A stretch of 64,000 nt of DNA from Clostridia bacterium. GTDB lineage: Bacteria > Bacillota > Clostridia > Christensenellales > CAG-917. Below are positions 34,114 to 42,839 of this stretch, piece after piece. The stretch spans positions 1 to 64,000 of the forward strand of contig JAFTSA010000009.1 of NCBI GenBank assembly GCA_017461985.1, written 5' to 3'. A program made the position numbers and the translations under genes. The notes under the pieces were generated by a model. That model was not told where the DNA came from, did no database searches, and was given only the letters and a program-made list of their open reading frames with translations. Every line of letters starts with the position of its first letter. The first letter of the stretch is position 1.

Positions 34114-34719
34114 TTATTCGTTGTAAATTGTAGGACGGACACGGAATTTTGCACCCAATTCGTCAGCCAGTTTTCTGCATTCATTTATCTCGTCTTCACC
34201 TATGAAATCCACCACGGTGAGGGTTGTGTCAATGCCGTTTTCAACGCACCCTTTTGTGAAGTCGATGATTGCGTCAAAAGCCTCTTCACCGTACTTGCTC
34301 CTGCATATCTCTTGATAGAGTTCGCGGTTTGAAGCGTTCAGTGAAATTGACACTGCATCAATATATTTTGAGATGAGTGCGGGCACGTCGTCACGCTTGT
34401 TCCAAAGTCCGCCAAGGCCGTTGGTGTTGACACGTGTCTTCAACCCAAGTCGTTTAAGATAAGGGCCAACTTGTGACAAAACGGGAAGTGCACACATAGG
34501 CTCACCAAATCCGCAGAACACTATCTCGTCGTACTTCTTCAAAGGGAACAGACTGAGTGCCTCTTTGACGTCTTCAAAGTTGGGCTCACGGCTGAGACGC
34601 AGGTCATCTTCCCCAACTCCGTTCTTGAAATTGCGCAAGCAAAACTCACAGTTGTTGGGGCACTTGTTGGTGAGGTTGATATAAAGGCTGTCGCCGTATT
34701 CGTAAACAAAATTTTTCAT
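34114..34719 (-). CDS. TatD-linked radical SAM protein
   Basis: A 201-residue minimal radical SAM protein. The cluster motif is CPNNCEFC (CX3CX2C), starting at Cys19, and FCGFGEPM corresponds to the SAM-binding GGE-like motif. It has no extra cluster domains. It matches in size, motif and position the family of small radical SAM proteins encoded next to tatD; their substrate is unknown. It follows tatD by 30 bases and ends in a terminator, so it belongs to the metG operon. Its reaction cannot be predicted. Confidence 0.85.
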   Translation of the reverse strand: MKNFVYEYGDSLYINLTNKCPNNCEFCLRNFKNGVGEDDLRLSREPNFEDVKEALSLFPLKKYDEIVFCGFGEPMCALPVLSQVGPYLKRLGLKTRVNTNGLGGLWNKRDDVPALISKYIDAVSISLNASNRELYQEICRSKYGEEAFDAIIDFTKGCVENGIDTTLTVVDFIGEDEINECRKLADELGAKFRVRPTIYNE

Positions 34720-34749
34720 TATTTTCGCAAAATCAATGGTTTATCTATG

Positions 34750-35523
34750 CTATTTCATCTTGTAAAACAGCGTTTTGGTGTTTTTGTTTGATTTTTCAAT
34801 CAGCTCGTTTTCATCAACGCCAAGGACTTCAACTGCCTTTTTCACCACAAGAGCCGTGTGCTTGGGCTCGTTGGTTTTGCCTCTAAAAGGCACTGGTGCC
34901 ATATACGGCGCGTCGGTTTCAAAGAGCAATCTGTCAAGAGGTACGGCACGTAAAGCCTCGATGTTGTGCACTGCATTTTTGAAGGTAATAGGGCCTCCAA
35001 AAGCAAAGAAAGCGTCGTATTTTGAAAACACTTTCACCATTTCGGCAGAGCCAGAATAGCAGTGCAAAAGCACGCCGTGAGAGAGTTTACTCTTGTTGTT
35101 TTCAAGGATTCTTCTTGTGTCCTCATAGGCCTCACGGACGTGAAGTGCAACGGGAAGACGGAGGCTGTCCGCCAACTCGATTTGCTCCTCAAAAACCTTT
35201 TCTTGCACGTCACGAGGAGACAAATCGTAGTGATAGTCAAGGCCTATTTCACCGATGCCAACCACCTTTTCATCTGCCGACAGATTGCGGAAAATATCAT
35301 AGATTTCCGCGGTCATAAGACGGCTGTCGTGGGGATGCATTCCAACTGTTGCGTACACCTCTTTATACCTTCTTGCAATGTCAACACCAAGGGTGGATGA
35401 AGGCAGGTCATAGCCCACCGTAATCACACTCTCAATGCCGTTTGCATTAAGGCCCTTTACGATGTCGTCAACGATAGGATACAACCTTTCGTCTGTAAGG
35501 TGGCAATGGCTGTCAATTATCAT
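34750..35523 (-). CDS. tatD: TatD-family DNase
   Basis: A 257-residue metal-dependent hydrolase of the amidohydrolase TIM-barrel fold. The metal site includes DSHCHLTD at the N-terminus, GEIGLDYH in the middle (Glu), and LFETDAPYMAP at the C-terminus (Asp). Members are 3'-5' exonucleases or broader nucleases. The start is ATG 35523, overlapping the metG stop by one base (TAATG). The longer open frame upstream lies inside metG. Confidence 0.93.
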   Translation of the reverse strand: MIIDSHCHLTDERLYPIVDDIVKGLNANGIESVITVGYDLPSSTLGVDIARRYKEVYATVGMHPHDSRLMTAEIYDIFRNLSADEKVVGIGEIGLDYHYDLSPRDVQEKVFEEQIELADSLRLPVALHVREAYEDTRRILENNKSKLSHGVLLHCYSGSAEMVKVFSKYDAFFAFGGPITFKNAVHNIEALRAVPLDRLLFETDAPYMAPVPFRGKTNEPKHTALVVKKAVEVLGVDENELIEKSNKNTKTLFYKMK

Positions 35524-37460
35524 TATCTTACTGTTGCGCCAGAGGGCATTTTCTTTTCGGGAGTGACAAGGCAGAGGTCGTCGTCTGTGCATGCGCAGAG
35601 GAGCATACCTTGGCTTTCAATTCCGCAAAGTTTGGCGGCTTTCAGGTTGCTGACCACAACAACTTGCTTGCCCACCATTTCTTCGGGGGTGTAGAATTTT
35701 GCGATACCGCTGACGATTGTGCGGACTTCGTCATCAATTTTCACTGAGAATTTCAAAAGCTTGTTTGCCTTCTTCACCTTCTCTGCTTCGATGATTTCAC
35801 CTACGCGAAGTTGGACTTTCATAAAGTCCTCGATGCCGATTTCGCTGATTGAAATAACGTTTTCGGGCTTTTTGACTTCCTTAGGTTTGCGTGCTTCATA
35901 CATTGCATTGACCTTTTCTGCAATTTCCTTGCCGTCAAGACGCTTGAAGAGGATTTCAGGATTTGCGGTCACTTTCGTTCCGCTTTCATACAATCCAAAT
36001 TCACCAAGCTTGTCAAAAGGTCTTGCTTCAGTGTTGAACTCTTCATACACCTTCTTTGCGGTGTCGGGCATAAAGCTTTCAAGGAGAGTTGTGCCGATGA
36101 TGATTGCCTCGGTGAGGTTATACAGGACTGTTGCAAGGCGGTCCTTCTTTGTTTCGTCCTTGGCAAGTGCCCAAGGCATTGTTTCGTCAATATATTTATT
36201 GGCTCTACGGAAGAGTGTAAACACTTCACTGAGAGCATCTGCCACTTTGTAGCCGTCAATCTTGTCTGCCACTTTCTTGTATGCGCCTGTGACAACTGCT
36301 TTAAGCTCATCGTCAACTGCCTCTGTGACACCCTTGTTTTCAACAACGCCGTCAAAATATTTGTTGGACATTGCGATTGTTCTGCTTACAAGGTTGCCGT
36401 AGACGTTGGCAAGTTCACTGTTGATGGTTTCGGTGACGATATCCCAGTTGATGATGCCGTCGTTGTCATAAGGCATTTGTGAAAGGAGGAAATATCTCAC
36501 TGCATCAACGCCGTAGAAGGACACAAGGTCGTCTGCATAGATGACGTTGCCTGTTGACTTTGACATCTTTCCGCCGTCTTGGAGGAGCCAAGGGTGACCA
36601 TAGATTTGTTTGGGGAGAGGTTCGCCCATTGCCATAAGGAAGATAGGCCAATAAATGCTGTGGAAGCGGACGATATCCTTGCCGATGACGTGGACGTCTG
36701 CGGGCCAATACTTTTTGTAGTCGGGGTCTGAGTTGCCGTCTGCGTCAAAACCAAGACCTGTGATGTAGTTTGAAAGTGCATCAAGCCACACGTAGACGAC
36801 GTGCTTGTCGTCAAAGTCCACGGGGATACCCCACTTAAAGGAGGTACGTGACACGCAAAGGTCTTGGAGACCGGGCTTTAAGAAGTTGTTGACCATCTCG
36901 TTCTTTCTTGAGATAGGAAGAATGAAGTCGGGGTGGGTGTTGTAATATTCCATGAGGGCGTCGGCGTACTTGCTCATCTTGAAGAAGTATGCTTCTTCCT
37001 CTGCCACGTGGACTTCTCTGCCACAGTCGGGGCATTTGCCGTCAACGAGTTGGCTTTCTGTCCAGAAAGATTCACAAGGAGTGCAATACCAGCCGTGGTA
37101 TGCGCCCTTGTAGATGTCCCCTTGTTCATAGAACTTTTTGAACATCTTTTGGATTTGTTTTTCGTGATATTCGTCTGTTGTGCGGACGAATTTATCGTAG
37201 GACGTGTTCATCAAATCCCAAATATTTTTGATGCCGCCTGCCACTTCGTCCACAAATTGCTTGGGAGTTTTGCCTGCTGCGGCTGCTTTAAGTTCGATTT
37301 TTTCGCCGTGCTCGTCAGTGCCGGTTTGAAAACGGACATCGTATCCTTGCTTACGTTTGAATCTTGCAAGGAGGTCTGCGAGGACGATTTCATAAGTGTT
37401 GCCTATATGAGGCTTGCCTGAGGTGTAGGCGATTGCTGTGGTAATGTAATACTTTTCCAT
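35523..37460 (-). CDS. metG: Methionyl-tRNA synthetase
   Basis: 645 residues. Charges tRNA-Met. It has PHIGN (the HIGH motif), a zinc knuckle with CTPCESFW and CPDCGR, and KMSKSTGN (the KMSKS motif). The last ~105 residues are a Trbp111-like tRNA-binding OB domain, LRVGEIIEAEKVKKANKLLK..., which allows dimerisation. The start is ATG 37460, with AGAAGG upstream; the longer frame to 37544 passes through the promoter. Confidence 0.97.
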   Translation of the reverse strand: MEKYYITTAIAYTSGKPHIGNTYEIVLADLLARFKRKQGYDVRFQTGTDEHGEKIELKAAAAGKTPKQFVDEVAGGIKNIWDLMNTSYDKFVRTTDEYHEKQIQKMFKKFYEQGDIYKGAYHGWYCTPCESFWTESQLVDGKCPDCGREVHVAEEEAYFFKMSKYADALMEYYNTHPDFILPISRKNEMVNNFLKPGLQDLCVSRTSFKWGIPVDFDDKHVVYVWLDALSNYITGLGFDADGNSDPDYKKYWPADVHVIGKDIVRFHSIYWPIFLMAMGEPLPKQIYGHPWLLQDGGKMSKSTGNVIYADDLVSFYGVDAVRYFLLSQMPYDNDGIINWDIVTETINSELANVYGNLVSRTIAMSNKYFDGVVENKGVTEAVDDELKAVVTGAYKKVADKIDGYKVADALSEVFTLFRRANKYIDETMPWALAKDETKKDRLATVLYNLTEAIIIGTTLLESFMPDTAKKVYEEFNTEARPFDKLGEFGLYESGTKVTANPEILFKRLDGKEIAEKVNAMYEARKPKEVKKPENVISISEIGIEDFMKVQLRVGEIIEAEKVKKANKLLKFSVKIDDEVRTIVSGIAKFYTPEEMVGKQVVVVSNLKAAKLCGIESQGMLLCACTDDDLCLVTPEKKMPSGATVR

Positions 37461-37512
37461 AAAACCTTCTTTTTCGGCAGATGAGCCGAATTTATAATAT
37501 TTAGTGAGAAAT

Positions 37513-37541
37513 ATTATACCCCTTTCTGTGGTTTTTGTCCA
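37513..37541 (-). promoter_or_regulatory. Promoter of the metG operon
   Basis: TGGACA (37536-37541), 17-base spacer, TATAAT (37513-37518) on the minus strand. The short leader contains a TTCGGC/GCCGAA stem near 37470-37489 just before the ribosome-binding site. Confidence 0.7.
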
Positions 37542-37582
37542 CAAAAAAGCATATATGCACCCTTGAAGCCGTAAAATATTGT

Positions 37583-38251
37583 ATGAATTTGGTGTTTACG
37601 GCAATAGTGCTGGTGTCCTCAATCATCCTCATTTTCACAAATCCTAGTGAGGTTTTCCCCTCTATGATTGAGGGTGTAGGCGGTGCAATTGACCTGTGTT
37701 TCAAGTTGTGCGCCATATATGCTGTGTGGTTGTCGGTGCTGAAAATCATGGAAAAGACTGGGTTAGATAGCGGATTAGCCCGACTTTTACGCCCTGTGAT
37801 AAGACGGCTTTTCAAAGGTGAAAGTGATGAAAGTGAAAAGTGGATTTCAGTGAATCTTGCCTCAAATATGCTAGGTATGGGAGGGGCAAGCACCCCTGCA
37901 GGCATAAAGGCTATGGCAAGTATGGAAAAAGGGGCAAAAGCCACTGCCAATATGGATTTGCTTGTTGTCATCAACGCAACTTCAATCCAGCTTATCCCTG
38001 CAACCATAATTGCACTCCGTGCTTCTGCCGGCAGTGGAAATCCCTCTTCAATCATTGCTCCCACCCTCATTTCATCTACAATAGCAACAGTGGTTGGAGT
38101 GGTGCTGACCAAGTTGTTTTCAAAGGACAATGAGGACAACAAACCCTCGATAACACAAAAGTTGAAGATGAAACTCCATGACTTCATCAAAAGATTGAAA
38201 ACTAAAAATTCTACAAAATCAAAAAACAAAAAGTCGGGTGGCAGACCGTGA
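37583..38251 (+). CDS. spmA: Spore maturation protein A
   Basis: A 222-residue membrane protein of the nucleoside-recognition (Gate) domain family. Several hydrophobic segments are seen. The conserved motif NLASNMLGMGGASTPAGIKAM is at about residues 90-110. The C-terminus is basic. In Bacillus and Clostridium, SpmA with SpmB is needed for spore core dehydration, although homologues also occur in non-spore-formers. The ATG at 37583 is the first plausible start; a TTG at 37535 lies in the divergent metG promoter. Its start site is weak. Confidence 0.88.
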   Translation: MNLVFTAIVLVSSIILIFTNPSEVFPSMIEGVGGAIDLCFKLCAIYAVWLSVLKIMEKTGLDSGLARLLRPVIRRLFKGESDESEKWISVNLASNMLGMGGASTPAGIKAMASMEKGAKATANMDLLVVINATSIQLIPATIIALRASAGSGNPSSIIAPTLISSTIATVVGVVLTKLFSKDNEDNKPSITQKLKMKLHDFIKRLKTKNSTKSKNKKSGGRP

Positions 38252-38754
38252 GCATATACATCCTGCCTGTCATCATAGTGGCGCTTTTCCTCTATGCAAT
38301 AGTGAAAAGAGTGAAGGTGTACGACTGTTTTCTTGAGGGAGGACGTGAAGGTCTTGCCCTTGTGAAGGGCGTCTTCCCCTACGTTGCCACAATCTATATT
38401 GCCATAGTTTTGTTCAAAGTCAGTGGGCTGTCGCACCATCTTGCAACCGCCCTTTCAGTGCCTATGGGCTATCTTGGCATACCCCCTGAAATCACCGAAC
38501 TTATGATGCTTGTGCCCATCAGCGGAAGTGGCACCATTGCCCTTGTTGAAGAGGTGATTGCTGAATTTGGTGTGGACAGTTATGTTGCAAAATGCGCCTC
38601 GGTTGTTGCAGGTGGCAGTGAAACGATATTTTACATATCGGCAGTTTATCTGTCAAAATGCAAAGTTAAACACCTTAATCGTGCAATTCCCATATCATTG
38701 TTCTGCACACTCCTCGGCACGGTAATAGGGTGTGCACTGTGTAGAGTGATGTGA
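38248..38754 (+). CDS. spmB: Spore maturation protein B
   Basis: A 168-residue membrane partner of SpmA. GTG start at 38248 overlaps the spmA stop by 4 bases (GTGA), so the two are coupled. It contains the family's FLEGGREGLALVKGVFPYVA and GGSETIFYISAVYL segments. The substrate of the pair, if any, is unknown. It is followed directly by copy C of the intergenic repeat, with no clear terminator of its own. Confidence 0.9.
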   Translation: MSIYILPVIIVALFLYAIVKRVKVYDCFLEGGREGLALVKGVFPYVATIYIAIVLFKVSGLSHHLATALSVPMGYLGIPPEITELMMLVPISGSGTIALVEEVIAEFGVDSYVAKCASVVAGGSETIFYISAVYLSKCKVKHLNRAIPISLFCTLLGTVIGCALCRVM

Positions 38755-39170
38755 AAAGTGAGTGCGTAATCCCGTGCGACATTATATGTCCCCCTTCCTC
38801 ACGTGTTTCCCCCTTCTGCCTACGGCAGAGCCCTACGGGCAGGGCAACACTCGGCTCTCGCACATTAAGCGTCGTCGCCTCATTATGCCACTCGTTGCGT
38901 TGGTGCAAAAAAAATCACAGCGCACCCGCAACTTCGTACTCTTGTCTGGTGCTCGGCGCTCCCTTCCTCGTCGCCGCTGCTCCTCGCGTTCCGTCTTCGA
39001 AGGAGTGAGTGCTTGTATAAGTACGCCCAAATATACCCTACATTAACTAAAAGCGCAATAAATTGATGAAGAGCGCGAAAAAGCCCTGATAGGCCGACCG
39101 ACGCGTACTTGGCGTACGTGAGGGTGGAATATCAGGGCTTTGACAATGCTATTCGCGATTTAGTGCGCTT
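38755..39170. other. Intergenic region after spmB
   Basis: Holds copy C of the ~260 bp repeat and, 25 bases further, most of the 130 bp imperfect palindrome. No gene is supported. Confidence 0.75.
38762..39021 (+). repeat. Intergenic repeat, copy C
   Basis: Full-length copy from GTGCGTAATCCCGTGCGACA to GAGTGAGTGCTTGTATAAG. Closely related to copies A and B, with an 8-base A tract and the internal CTGCCTACGGCAG hairpin. It begins 8 bases after the spmB stop codon. Confidence 0.85.
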
Positions 39171-39175
39171 TTAGT
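39046..39175. repeat. 130 bp imperfect palindrome
   Basis: Two 46-base arms (39046-39091 and 39130-39175) are inverted copies. The outer 12 bases (ACTAAAAGCGCA) and inner 12 bases (AAAGCCCTGATA) match exactly, while the middle of the arms is diverged. The 38-base centre contains GCGTAC twice as a direct repeat. The right arm runs into the stop codon of the DUF1858 gene. It may be a small non-autonomous element, a structured RNA or a processing signal. Confidence 0.8.
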
Positions 39176-39368
39176 CGATTGTTGCGTTCAGCTTTGCAAG
39201 AAGCTCATCCAGATTAACACCGTGAACGACTGCGATGTCGCCAACTGTTTCTTGATGTGCGAGGGCGCAACCAAGGCAGTGGAGTCCTGCTTCTTGAAGG
39301 ACGCGTGCAACTTTTTCAGGATTGCCGATGTTGAGTGCATCGATGATGAGTGTATCTTTGGTGATCAT
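39171..39368 (-). CDS. DUF1858 domain protein
   Basis: A 65-residue protein with the fold seen in a small domain near hybrid-cluster and other redox proteins. It has a CLGC motif (HCLGCALAHQETVGDIAVVHGV), suited to bind a metal or cluster or be redox-active. An AGGTATATATT site precedes the ATG. It stands alone. The exact role is not known. Confidence 0.88.
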   Translation of the reverse strand: MITKDTLIIDALNIGNPEKVARVLQEAGLHCLGCALAHQETVGDIAVVHGVNLDELLAKLNATID

Positions 39369-39412
39369 AATATATACCTCCGTAATTAAATCAATTTTGG
39401 TTCATTTAGATT

Positions 39413-40468
39413 TTAACCCAAAAGCCCGTTGGACGCAAGCAATATGAGCACAATTCCTGCAATCATGGCAAGTGCACCAAATACAGTGAGGCTCACGCGG
39501 GCAGGGGATAATGGATATTTGCCGTAGGACTTGCCTGTCCTGCCGTTGACTATGTAGCGGTAAATCTTTTCCTTGTGCTTGCAACCGAATATCCACACGG
39601 GGACAAGGGCGTAATTGAATGCAACAAGAGGATAATTGGTGTAGGCGTTGTAGTCGCCAACAACGTCGTAGGTGTAGCGGGAAAGGGCCTCACGTCTTAT
39701 GTCGTTTTCCATCATAACCCTTGCGGTGTCAAAACAACTGTCCAAAGTGGCGTCACACTTCTCTGCTGAAAATCCTGCCACGTAGTCCCTTTGATAGCCT
39801 TCAAGACTGCCTACGTCGTAAGGGGTAATCTTGTGGAGTTCCTCTTGTGAGAGGTGTCTTGTTGCCTCAATCATAACGTCCTTAAAGACCTTGACCACCT
39901 CACCGCTGACAGAAAACCATCTTGTCTTGCGGACAGTACGGCGGTTTTTGCCACTGCCCACCGTCACGTAGTAGTATTTGCCAAGTCGCGCTTTATATGT
40001 AGTGTGAGTGTCACTTGTGAAAAGATATGAGGGCACGTACACTCCGTTGAAGTTGTCGGGCTTGAAATTCTTTTTGAAGGAGGAGAGGGCAAAAAACTTT
40101 TTCTTTATCCAGTTTTTGCCTGCCTCGTACGCCATCTCCTTTGTGTATAGGAAAGGGAGAATCCCGTCGGGTTTCAGTCCACCAACATCTTTCAGTTTGA
40201 CAATATTAGTTGCTGAGCAAAAGGGGCATTTTGTGGCGGTGACAAAACTGTCAAAGACCACTTCCCCTCCGCAGTTTGGGCATTTGTAAGTTGAGGTGCT
40301 GTCATCAACAATGCTGTCATCTCTTTCGGTGTAGAAGTTGCGCTTGCGCGTGCCTATCACTGCTATGTCCTTTTTGGAATCGCAGTATGGGCAAGACAAC
40401 CCACCTGTCAGTGGGTTGAAAAGCATATCTGCACCGCAGTTTTCACATTTGATGACAGATGGTGACAT
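39413..40468 (-). CDS. Zinc-ribbon membrane-associated protein (YdjG-like)
   Basis: 351 residues. Two zinc-ribbon pairs at the N-terminus (CENC...CPYC at about 8-29 and CPNC...CPFC at about 63-83), then a beta-rich domain, then one hydrophobic segment near the C-terminus (VFGALAMIAGIVLILLAS). TFIIB-type ribbon proteins like YdjG of Bacillus are encoded with the SPFH protein YdjI, as here. The start is ATG 40468, overlapping the upstream stop by one base. The pair is probably translated together. Its function is unknown. Confidence 0.82.
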   Translation of the reverse strand: MSPSVIKCENCGADMLFNPLTGGLSCPYCDSKKDIAVIGTRKRNFYTERDDSIVDDSTSTYKCPNCGGEVVFDSFVTATKCPFCSATNIVKLKDVGGLKPDGILPFLYTKEMAYEAGKNWIKKKFFALSSFKKNFKPDNFNGVYVPSYLFTSDTHTTYKARLGKYYYVTVGSGKNRRTVRKTRWFSVSGEVVKVFKDVMIEATRHLSQEELHKITPYDVGSLEGYQRDYVAGFSAEKCDATLDSCFDTARVMMENDIRREALSRYTYDVVGDYNAYTNYPLVAFNYALVPVWIFGCKHKEKIYRYIVNGRTGKSYGKYPLSPARVSLTVFGALAMIAGIVLILLASNGLLG

Positions 40469-41589
40469 CAGCCTATCTTTGCTCCGCACTCAGGGCAGAA
40501 CTTGACTCCACCCTTGATTTCTGCATTACACTTGGGGCAAGTTGCTTTTGTAGGTGTGCCACACTCGGGGCAGAACTTTGCCCCTGCTGAAAGCACTGCG
40601 CCACACTTTGAGCAAGATGCAACACCGCCGTTTTTGGCACCGCAGTTTGAACAGAATTTTGCATCAAAAGGCATTTTAGCGCCACAATTTGAACACTCAA
40701 CTTCCTTTTTGGCGTGTTGACGATAAATTTCGTTCATATGGTTGGAGAACTCTGCACCAACTCTTGCACCTGCGCCAAGTCCAATTCCCATGCCGGCAAA
40801 TGCTCCGCCTGCGCCAGGGTTTTTGGCGGCGTCACGCATTGCGCCTACACTTTCATATTGAGCGTACTCGGGCATTTTGTCACCAAGGACGCCAAGGGTG
40901 GTGCGCTTGTCCATTGCCTTTTCAACGGCTTCGGGCAGTTTCAAATTTTTGACGATGACTTCGTCCACTGCAAGGCCCAACTTGCCAAACTTTTCGCAAG
41001 CCTTGTCTCTTGTGGTGTCACCAAGTTCACGATAGTTGGATGCAAGGTCAAGGGCGGGGATTTCGCATTCACCGATGAGGTCGGTCAGTTCCATCAAGAT
41101 GATGCCCTTGAGATAGTCTTGAATCTTGTCGGTGGTGCAACTGTGCAACGTGCCGAAATACTCCTTCATAAAGAGTTCGGGGTTGCAGACGTGGAAAGCA
41201 TATTCGCCGTGTCCTGAAAGACGAATCATGCCAAAGTCCTTATCACGCATCATAATGGGGTTGGCCGTGCCCCACTTCATACCCACGAATTGTTTGAGGT
41301 TGACAAAATAGACGTCACTCTTGATGGGCATATCGTAGCCGTATTTCCATGCGCCAAGTTTGGACAAGATAGGAAGATTTTTTGTTTCAAGTTTCCAAGT
41401 GCCTGCGGTGAAGACGTCTGCAATTTGACCTTCGTGGACAAAGATTGCGGCTTGACTTTCGCGGACCACCAGTTTTGAGCCTGTCATGATTTCATAGCGG
41501 TCAGGCACTTCAAACTTGTAGACCATAGTCTTGTCAGTGAAGCCCTGCCATTCGATGACTTTCAGCAAGTTCTTTTTGAAGAATCCCAT
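40468..41589 (-). CDS. SPFH domain/zinc-ribbon protein (YdjI-like)
   Basis: 373 residues. An SPFH (band 7-like) domain of about 240 residues (GSKLVVRESQAAIFVHEGQ) is followed by a Gly/Ala-rich hinge (GAGGAFAGMGIGLGAGARVG) and three zinc ribbons (CSNCG...CSNCG, CSKCG...CPECG, CPKCN...CPECG). This is the COG4260 family, whose Bacillus member YdjI works with YdjG, YdjH and the phage-shock-like proteins YdjF and LiaH in membrane stress. No such partners are present here. GGAG upstream of ATG. Confidence 0.88.
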   Translation of the reverse strand: MGFFKKNLLKVIEWQGFTDKTMVYKFEVPDRYEIMTGSKLVVRESQAAIFVHEGQIADVFTAGTWKLETKNLPILSKLGAWKYGYDMPIKSDVYFVNLKQFVGMKWGTANPIMMRDKDFGMIRLSGHGEYAFHVCNPELFMKEYFGTLHSCTTDKIQDYLKGIILMELTDLIGECEIPALDLASNYRELGDTTRDKACEKFGKLGLAVDEVIVKNLKLPEAVEKAMDKRTTLGVLGDKMPEYAQYESVGAMRDAAKNPGAGGAFAGMGIGLGAGARVGAEFSNHMNEIYRQHAKKEVECSNCGAKMPFDAKFCSNCGAKNGGVASCSKCGAVLSAGAKFCPECGTPTKATCPKCNAEIKGGVKFCPECGAKIG

Positions 41590-41651
41590 ATCATTTCTCC
41601 TATAATAAATTTCAAATGTATTATATCACCACTATGCTCGCTTTTCAAGAA

Positions 41652-42695
41652 TTATTTATATACACTGAGGAGGAGCATAATGAGGGGAATTGTCAAAATT
41701 GACAGCAATGTGCTGAGGAGTATGCCGTTGGCAGAGGTCTTTTTGTCTCCGCCGTACAACTCGGCAAAGTTCAAGGTGTTGGTGGCACAAGGCATTGCGG
41801 ACATAATGACCAAAGTCACTTTGAGCATTCTGTCAAGTGGTATCGGCCACAAGATGAGGAAGACCAAAATGGGGAAAACAAGGAGTTTCACCCCAGAGGC
41901 AAGATAGTTGCGCCAGTCGGTGAAGAGAGATTTCAAGGGTTGTGCCCCAAATCGCATACCGAGGATTATCATGCACATAGGTGCGGTCATATCCCCAAAA
42001 TAGCCTATGATTTTCACCACTTCGGCGGGCATAGACTTCATGGTCACCCCTGCAAAGAAAAGAGGCAGTGCCACAAGAAGAGTCAGCGTAGGCGGATTGA
42101 TGAGGGCCTTTTTCACACTCATAAACTTTTTGTTGCCCGAAAGGACGTAGACGCCTATTGACCAGCCCATCATATTCATCGTGCAGACGTAGACTGCGGA
42201 ATACACAACCGCCTCAGGATTCAAGGGGAATAACAGGGTGAGAAGAGGCACGCCAAAGAAACCTACGTTGCCAAAGGTGGACAGGTTGACCATTGCCCTA
42301 TATGCCCTGCCCTTTGCGGTGTCAGTTATTTGCTTTTTGAGAAGAGGGTCTGTGGCGACTTTGTCACCGTCAAGATAACCCTCTTCCATAAGATGAGAGG
42401 TGATTTCAAGGTCGTTGAATTTTGACTTGAAAATTGCCCACAACACAAGGAATAACCCTAGTTGTGTGACAACGGAAAAAAGAAAAGTCCAACCCATGCC
42501 TGCAAGGATACGTGTGGAATACTCCACCTTCAAAAAGGATTGCAGTGACAAAAAGGGTTGGCAGACGTAAAGCAACACCGCAGAGAAAAACGGGATTGCC
42601 CCTGCCTTGATCAACTTAGTTTTGACAAGGAGAAATCCGGGTATTGCCAGTGCCACGAGGACGAGCACGTTGATCGCTGTTGTTTTGAAGTCCAT
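41652..42695 (-). CDS. AEC-family transporter
   Basis: A 347-residue membrane protein with about ten hydrophobic segments. The auxin efflux carrier family pattern is visible: GFLLVKTKLI near the start, the NVGFFGVPLL motif in the middle, and the LGMRF and LPCATN-like (MPCATNTLNFAELYGGD) motifs in the second half. In bacteria members export or import malate, lactate or other anions; substrate unknown. Its upstream region also carries the terminator-like hairpins of the giant gene. Confidence 0.88.
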   Translation of the reverse strand: MDFKTTAINVLVLVALAIPGFLLVKTKLIKAGAIPFFSAVLLYVCQPFLSLQSFLKVEYSTRILAGMGWTFLFSVVTQLGLFLVLWAIFKSKFNDLEITSHLMEEGYLDGDKVATDPLLKKQITDTAKGRAYRAMVNLSTFGNVGFFGVPLLTLLFPLNPEAVVYSAVYVCTMNMMGWSIGVYVLSGNKKFMSVKKALINPPTLTLLVALPLFFAGVTMKSMPAEVVKIIGYFGDMTAPMCMIILGMRFGAQPLKSLFTDWRNYLASGVKLLVFPILVFLILWPIPLDRMLKVTLVIMSAMPCATNTLNFAELYGGDKKTSANGILLSTLLSILTIPLIMLLLSVYK

Positions 42696-42765
42696 AAAGC
42701 CGTGAGATTGATTTTGCGCCCTTTTGCGCCGTCAATTGAAGAGGAAAGTTGATTCCCCTCTAAAA

Positions 42766-42802
42766 AGCGGTTTTAGGGCGTTTTACGAGGTCAAAACCGC
42801 AA
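42766..42802 (-). terminator. Hairpin with T-tail upstream of the AEC transporter gene
   Basis: GCGGTTTT and AAAACCGC pair (about 42770-42801), with an inner TACGAGG-type loop, followed on the minus strand by TTTTTAG. It could be a backup terminator for the giant gene or an attenuator in the leader of the AEC transporter. Confidence 0.45.
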
Positions 42803-42839
42803 ACATAAACGAAGTTTATGACGATAACCCCATATAGTC

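Noticed and set aside
37535-37583. TTG start for spmA sixteen codons upstream
   Set aside because: It lies within the metG promoter region and the extension is not hydrophobic or family-like; ATG 37583 begins the first membrane segment.
39046-39175. Simple Rho-independent terminator
   Set aside because: The arms are 46 bases with a diverged middle and a 38-base centre, and no T-run follows the structure on either strand.
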